Positions 23,014-27,983 of a stretch of 27,983 nucleotides of DNA are shown one piece after another. The stretch's first letter is position 1, and every line of letters starts with the position of its first letter. Source of the DNA: UBA2658 sp964617335 (GTDB taxonomy: Bacteria; Bacillota; Clostridia; Oscillospirales; Oscillospiraceae); the NCBI GenBank assembly GCA_964617335.1, contig CAZTXG010000024.1, positions 1-27,983 on the forward strand, written 5' to 3'. A program made the position numbers and the translations under genes. Under the pieces are notes generated by a model, which saw only the letters and a list, made by a program, of their open reading frames with translations, made no database searches and was not told the DNA's origin.

Positions 23014-23832
23014 TTAAGCTTCCTTATCCCTTATATACATGGGTTTAACATGGGGGTCGTTTGTAGGCCGCACCTCCACCTCAAAACGGCTTAAAGCCTT
23101 CATCATAGTGCTAAGCTTGCCAAAGCCGAAGTTTCTGGGGTCAAAGTCCGGCTGCTTTTTTATTATAAGGTTTCCAAGATTGCTCATATCCGTGAAGCCG
23201 TCGTCGTCGGCAAGGTCGGCAATAGAGTCCGCTATAAGCTCCACAATAGTCTCCGGAACCTTTTTTGACCCCTGCTTCTCAGCTGTTTTTTCTGCCGGAG
23301 CAGGACACTTCGGAGCCGGTTTTTTGCCGTTTTTGGCAGCTGTTTTCGCCTGCTCCTCTTTAATTTCCTTTTTATAGCGATCCCGTATGACCTCAATGTA
23401 AATAAACTTATCACAGGCAACGATAAAGGGGTTTGGAGTTTTCCGCTCGCCGATTCCTATAACCCTCATTCCCGCCTCACGAAGCCTTATAGCAAGGCGT
23501 GTAAAGTCACTGTCGCTGGAAACCAGAACAAAGCCGTCGGTCTTTCCCCCATACAAGATATCCATAGCATCTATTATCATGGCAGAGTCCGTGGAGTTTT
23601 TTCCCGTGGTGTAGCCGTATTGCTGAATAGGCGTGACGGCGTTTTCCAAAAGGCTGGATTTCCAGCCGCCTATATTCGGGCTGGTCCAGTCTCCATAGAT
23701 GCGCTTTATGGTAGGTGTTCCATAGATGGCAACCTCCTCCATGACACTTTTAAGACAGTCACGAGGGGCATTATCAGCATCTATAAGTACCGCCAGTCTC
23801 AGGTTGTCTAAATCTGTTGTATGGTTTGACAT
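23014..23832 (-). CDS. NYN (PIN-like nuclease) plus LOTUS/OST-HTH protein
   Basis: A 272-residue predicted RNA-binding endonuclease. Residues 10-145 form a NYN/LabA domain with the acidic PIN-like site: Asp18, Asp20 and Asn21 in LIDADNA, Asp82 in NSTDSAM, and Asp107 and Asp109 in SSDSDF. A Lys/Ala/Pro-rich linker (155-190) leads to a LOTUS (OST-HTH) domain at about 195-265, a fold that binds RNA, often G-rich or structured. The combination is a known bacterial NYN-LOTUS architecture, but its targets are not established. AGGAGG precedes ATG 23832. It is the first gene of a two-gene operon with the metallophosphoesterase. Confidence 0.9.
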   Translation of the reverse strand: MSNHTTDLDNLRLAVLIDADNAPRDCLKSVMEEVAIYGTPTIKRIYGDWTSPNIGGWKSSLLENAVTPIQQYGYTTGKNSTDSAMIIDAMDILYGGKTDGFVLVSSDSDFTRLAIRLREAGMRVIGIGERKTPNPFIVACDKFIYIEVIRDRYKKEIKEEQAKTAAKNGKKPAPKCPAPAEKTAEKQGSKKVPETIVELIADSIADLADDDGFTDMSNLGNLIIKKQPDFDPRNFGFGKLSTMMKALSRFEVEVRPTNDPHVKPMYIRDKEA

Positions 23833-24023
23833 ACTTCCTCCTGTGGATTCTTATGCTAAGACAAAAGTGCCTTAGCCTGTTTTCAGGAAGGGCCCTAAAG
23901 CCCTCCCTTTGATTATTATATTTTTTCCCATCTGCGGATTTTGCCGATTTCGGTGTTTTTTTAAACCACAATTTAAAGACCCGTACCTAAAATAAATGTT
24001 CATAAGGCATTATATGGCCAATT

Positions 24024-24053
24024 CAGCTGCGGGGAAATTATAGCAGTCAGCTG
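24024..24053 (-). promoter_or_regulatory. Candidate extended -10 promoter flanked by CAGCTG repeats
   Basis: On the minus strand, TGCTATAAT (24046-24038) is an extended -10. The 8-mer GCAGCTGA occurs on both sides of it, 24 bp apart. Suitable for the NYN-LOTUS operon with a roughly 200-nt leader. Confidence 0.35.
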
Positions 24054-24361
24054 CCACTTTATAATAAATTTTATCATAAATTTTTTCCTTTCGCAAGAAA
24101 GTCATATTATTATACTGCTTGTTCACAAATTGGACTTAAATTCTCGAATGAGGATACTTTTGAACATCTTCCACATAGTTATGCACATAGTTTACCCTTT
24201 GTCAACTAAAAAAGTGAAGTTTTTTATCTTTTTTAGTCGAATTTAAGACTATAAGCATCAAAGCCTATAATTTACGCTGTCTTTCCCGCAGTCTTAAGTC
24301 TATGGCACTTGTCTCATTTTTCTGGAAAAGTCTCTATACCAAATAAAATAGACGATTGCTC

Positions 24362-24390
24362 TTGAAACAAGCGGAGCTTTAAGTTATAAT
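24362..24390 (+). promoter_or_regulatory. Sigma-A promoter of the foldase gene
   Basis: TTGAAA (24362-24367), a 17-bp spacer and a perfect TATAAT (24385-24390), about 45 bp before ATG 24435. Confidence 0.85.
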
Positions 24391-24434
24391 TTACAAGGTT
24401 CATTATCACACCAGTAAAGGAATGATCACACAAC

Positions 24435-25922
24435 ATGAGTGCATCTAAACAGAAGAAGCTGCGGCAGCAGCAGCGTGAGCAAGGCGTGGAAAAGCATCAA
24501 ATCGCAAAACAGGAAGCGGAGAAAAAAGCAAAGCGCTCCAAGATTCGCAATACAATCATAGGCATAATTGTCGCTCTTTTCGTAATTATTGTAATTATAC
24601 TTAATTCAAACTTCTTATACCGCAACTTTTCCGCTGTAACAGTGGGCGGCGAGAGCTATAGTGCCTCGGAGCTAAGCTTTTTCTATAACCTTGAATATTC
24701 AAATTTTGTAAATCAATACAGCAGTGCCCTGACCTATTTCGGACTTGACACCTCAAAGTCACTAAAAAGTCAGAGCTATGGCGAAGACCAGACCTGGGCA
24801 GATTTCTTTCGTGAATCTGCCGGTGAGTATATGCAGGAAGTAACAATGATGACTCAAGAAGCCGAAAAAGCCGGCTTTGAGATGGGTGAGGATGACAGGG
24901 CCTCTCTTGAATCAGAATTATCCAGTCTCGAAACTATTGCTGTTCAGGCGGGTTATTCCAATGTTGATTCTTTTATTGCGGCAAACTATGGCAAGGGCTG
25001 CAACTATAAACTTGTCAGTTCTCTTATGGAAAAAATCTTCACCGCCAGTGCCTATGCCCAGTATGTAAATGACTCCTTCGAATACTCGGCAGATGAGCTG
25101 GAGGCTCAGTATCTTGAAAATAAAGACAGCTATGACAACTACAGCTTCATAAGCTATTTTGCCAGCGGCAGTGCCGATGAAGACGAAGATGCCGAAGAAG
25201 CTATGGCAGAGGCGAAAAACCTTGCCGAAAGTCTTATTAATGATTCAGAAACTGAAGATGAGTTTATAAATAAGGCCTCAGCCCTTTCAGACTCAGAAGT
25301 TAATGTCACAAGCCTTCAGGGAAGCTCCTTAAGTTCAGACTATTCAGAGTGGATACAAAGCACCGCCCGTAAAGAAGGGGACAAGACAGTCATTGAATCT
25401 GACAGCGGCTATTACGCCTTATATTTCATTTCCCGTGACGGCAACGAAACAAAAACAGTCAGCGCCAGACACATACTCGTCTACGTTGAAACTGATGACA
25501 ACGGCGAATACACCGATGAGGCAAAGGCCGAAGCCAAAAAACAGGCCGAAGATATTCTTGCCCTTTGGAAGTCCGGAGAGGCCACAGAGGATAGCTTTGC
25601 AGCCCTTGCAAACGAATACTCCGACGACTCCGGCTCTAATACAAGCGGCGGCCTTTACGAGGAATTTAAGCTTGGCGCTATGGTTGCGGAATTTAACGAT
25701 TGGTGCTTTGACAACAGCAGACGTACAGGCGACACCGGCATAGTTTTTAACGACGGCAACTACACCGGCTATCACATTATATATTTTGTGGGTCAAGGCA
25801 GGCCTTACCGTGATATTTTATCAGACAGTGCTTTAAGAAATGCGGATTTCTCCGAGTGGAAGGAAGCAGCTCTTGAAAACTACACAGTAAAGTGGGGTCT
25901 GACATCCGGCCTTGTTTCTTAA
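24435..25922 (+). CDS. Membrane-anchored PpiC-type peptidyl-prolyl isomerase/foldase
   Basis: A 495-residue extracytoplasmic foldase. Residues 1-37 are a basic, Gln/Lys-rich cytoplasmic tail, residues 39-57 a membrane helix, and the rest is outside. There is no lipobox, unlike PrsA. Residues 60-330 form a SurA/trigger-factor-like helical chaperone part with a long acidic segment (DEDEDAEEAMAEA). Residues 342-450 form a parvulin rotamase domain starting VSARHILV and containing FAALANEYSDD, GGLYEEF and GYHIIYFVG. It should fold secreted proteins across peptidyl-prolyl bonds. AAAGGA lies about 13 nt before ATG 24435. It has its own promoter and terminator. Confidence 0.9.
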   Translation: MSASKQKKLRQQQREQGVEKHQIAKQEAEKKAKRSKIRNTIIGIIVALFVIIVIILNSNFLYRNFSAVTVGGESYSASELSFFYNLEYSNFVNQYSSALTYFGLDTSKSLKSQSYGEDQTWADFFRESAGEYMQEVTMMTQEAEKAGFEMGEDDRASLESELSSLETIAVQAGYSNVDSFIAANYGKGCNYKLVSSLMEKIFTASAYAQYVNDSFEYSADELEAQYLENKDSYDNYSFISYFASGSADEDEDAEEAMAEAKNLAESLINDSETEDEFINKASALSDSEVNVTSLQGSSLSSDYSEWIQSTARKEGDKTVIESDSGYYALYFISRDGNETKTVSARHILVYVETDDNGEYTDEAKAEAKKQAEDILALWKSGEATEDSFAALANEYSDDSGSNTSGGLYEEFKLGAMVAEFNDWCFDNSRRTGDTGIVFNDGNYTGYHIIYFVGQGRPYRDILSDSALRNADFSEWKEAALENYTVKWGLTSGLVS

Positions 25923-25940
25923 GATTTGTGATTAAACTCC

Positions 25941-25975
25941 GGCCGCAGTACTTAAATATGTACTGCGGCCTTTTT
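25941..25975 (+). terminator. Intrinsic terminator after the foldase gene
   Basis: A perfect 11-bp stem (GGCCGCAGTAC, 25941-25951 with 25960-25970) and an 8-nt loop, followed by TTTTT. The tcdA ribosome site follows within a few bases. Confidence 0.9.
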
Positions 25976-25986
25976 GAGGTATGAAA

Positions 25987-26697
25987 ATGTCAGAAAGATT
26001 TCTTAGAGCAAAAATGCTTCTGGGCGGCACAGCCATGGAAAAACTAAAAGCCAGCCATGTAGCTGTCTTTGGTCTTGGCGGCGTGGGAAGCTGGTGTGCC
26101 GAAGCTCTTTCAAGGTCTGGAGTGGGGGAGCTGACCTTAATTGATGAAGATAAGGTGGGCGAGAGCAATATAAACCGTCAGCTTTGCGCCCTCCAGTCCA
26201 GCCTTGGTAAAAACAAGGCAGATGTAATGGCAGAGAGAGTAAAAGATATTAACCCTGAAATTATCTGTCATCCCCTAACAGGGCGCTATGAGGCCTCCGG
26301 CCGTGAGCAATTTTTCAAAAAAAAGTACGACTATATAGTTGATTGCATTGACCTTGTAGCCTGCAAGCTTGACCTAATTGAAAGCGCCATGGGGCGGGCC
26401 ATACCCATAATATCAGCCATGGGTGCCGGCAATAAGTGGGATGCGGAAATGCTGGAGCTTTCCGATATATCAAAAACTCAGGGCTGCCCTCTGGCTAGGG
26501 TTATGCGTAAGGAGCTGCGGAAAAAAGGTATAAATAAGCTTCCGGTGGTTTACAGCAGTGAAAAGGCTTGCTGCCCCGAAACAGCCGAAGAACCGCCTCC
26601 GGGAAGGCGCAGCATCCCCGGCAGTCTTGTATGGGTAACGGCTACTGCTGGTATGCTTCTCTGCTCCCATGTTGTAAAAGAGCTTATAGATAAATAG
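25987..26697 (+). CDS. tcdA: tRNA threonylcarbamoyladenosine dehydratase TcdA
   Basis: 236 residues of the E1-like ThiF/MoeB superfamily. TcdA (CsdL) uses ATP to cyclise N6-threonylcarbamoyladenosine at tRNA position 37. The N-terminal RFLRAKMLLG, the nucleotide loop GLGGVGSW (residues 29-36), the acidic loop LIDEDKVGESNINRQ (51-65) and VDCIDLVACKLDLI are the family signatures. SAMGAGNKWD and the C-terminal SLVWVTATAGMLL fit TcdA and not ThiF or MoeB, and no catalytic-cysteine domain is present. I chose ATG 25987, 7 nt after GAGGT; ATG 25981 touches that ribosome site. It starts 12 nt after the foldase terminator. Confidence 0.9.
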   Translation: MSERFLRAKMLLGGTAMEKLKASHVAVFGLGGVGSWCAEALSRSGVGELTLIDEDKVGESNINRQLCALQSSLGKNKADVMAERVKDINPEIICHPLTGRYEASGREQFFKKKYDYIVDCIDLVACKLDLIESAMGRAIPIISAMGAGNKWDAEMLELSDISKTQGCPLARVMRKELRKKGINKLPVVYSSEKACCPETAEEPPPGRRSIPGSLVWVTATAGMLLCSHVVKELIDK

Positions 26698-26804
26698 ACT
26701 AATCGCAGAGGTTTCTTGAGGCAATGTATCTTAATCAGATAACTCCTGACCAACAATTAGGAATAAATTAATAGCCCCCAACTTAGTCAGAGGCTATATT
26801 CACA

Positions 26805-26840
26805 ATAAAAATATCAGCCCTGAAATAATTCAGGGCTGAT
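26805..26840 (-). terminator. Terminator of the rRNA operon
   Basis: On the minus strand, a 12-bp stem (26840-26829 with 26824-26813), a 4-nt loop and then ATTTTTATTG. It begins 4 nt after the 5S 3' end. Confidence 0.85.
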
Positions 26841-26844
26841 TTGT

Positions 26845-26960
<116 letters not shown>

Positions 26961-27109
26961 TATGTAAATGGCCGCAGCCAAATACTACATTATTAGTTTT
27001 TTAAATCCCAATAAGTCTTAAGCTTAGAAGGAATGCTTTGCACCCTCAAAACTGAACAAAATGAATATTTGTAGTAATTGTACAAGGCTATGCCTGCATT
27101 CGTTCTTGT

Positions 27110-27983
<874 letters not shown>

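Larger units (their letters stand above)
23833..24434. other. 602-bp gene-free region between divergent units
   Basis: AT-rich, no supported ORF on either strand. It contains a candidate minus-strand promoter near 24038-24046 for the NYN operon, the plus-strand promoter of the foldase at 24362-24390, an AT-rich inverted repeat near 24206-24238 (ACTAAAAAA against TTTTTTAGT), an 8-bp inverted repeat (TTAAGACT near 24244 with AGTCTTAA near 24290), and one DnaA-box-like TTATGCACA near 24179. No tRNA or known riboswitch was recognised. Confidence 0.6.

Noticed and set aside
23774..23971. 65-residue minus-strand ORF upstream of and overlapping the NYN gene
   Set aside because: No ribosome site, low-complexity basic composition, overlaps the NYN start in another frame.
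24170..24190. DnaA box or replication origin in the 600-bp gap
   Set aside because: Only one degenerate box (TTATGCACA); no cluster, no dnaA or dnaN nearby.
26961..27109. tRNA gene in the 23S-5S spacer
   Set aside because: No cloverleaf, GTTCGA or CCA-type 3' end found on the minus strand.

Overview
The window looks like chromosomal DNA of a Gram-positive anaerobe of the class Clostridia (Bacillota). The evidence is a complete six-gene Rnf (ferredoxin:NAD+ oxidoreductase) operon in clostridial order C-D-G-E-A-B, strong GGAGG-type ribosome binding sites, near-consensus sigma-A promoters with 17-bp spacers, a HAAS/DUF1700 protein, a membrane-anchored PpiC foldase, and intrinsic terminators at most gene ends. 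Genus and species cannot be given from the sequence alone. Most of it is core genome. I see no transposase, integrase, CRISPR array or prophage structural gene.

Layout. (1) 1-3150: a secreted SGNH-hydrolase lipoprotein, a radical SAM protein on the other strand, and a HAAS membrane protein with a tiny membrane partner. (2) 3200-6420: an aspartate-family amino-acid block, namely a small HTH-ACT protein, homoserine dehydrogenase and aspartokinase, closed by a bidirectional terminator. (3) 6479-11382 (minus): the Rnf operon, with translationally coupled genes. Its upstream region holds an array of 67-bp tandem repeats that each encode a hairpin. (4) 11869-15040: an orphan patatin-like phospholipase, an unannotated 56-residue small gene, carbamate kinase and a nitroreductase. 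(5) 15177-17900 (minus): a LexA-like self-cleaving repressor, a radical SAM protein with helix-hairpin-helix, and a DUF4130 protein. These form a compact predicted DNA-repair or DNA-modification operon with a 21-bp palindrome inside its own promoter. (6) 18137-21900: a CysM-like cysteine synthase, the rplM-rpsI operon with a long leader, a TtcA-type tRNA thiolase and a DUF554 membrane protein. (7) 22140-25922: a metallophosphoesterase and NYN-LOTUS protein pair (minus), a 600-bp gene-free stretch, and a PpiC foldase. (8) 25987-end: TcdA, then the 3' end of an rRNA operon on the minus strand (23S 3' part, 5S, terminator).

How the genes work together. The Rnf complex couples reduced-ferredoxin oxidation to NAD+ reduction and ion pumping, the central energy-conservation step of many clostridia. 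hom and lysC supply homoserine for threonine and methionine, and the aspartyl phosphate used for lysine. TtcA and TcdA modify tRNA, and rplM-rpsI with the rRNA genes belong to translation.

Most worth following up: the repressor/radical SAM/DUF4130 operon with its palindromic operator; a textbook A-AAA-AAC slippery heptamer near the end of the DUF4130 gene that would open a 24-residue basic tail in the -1 frame; and the 67-bp hairpin repeats that would lie in the Rnf operon leader.
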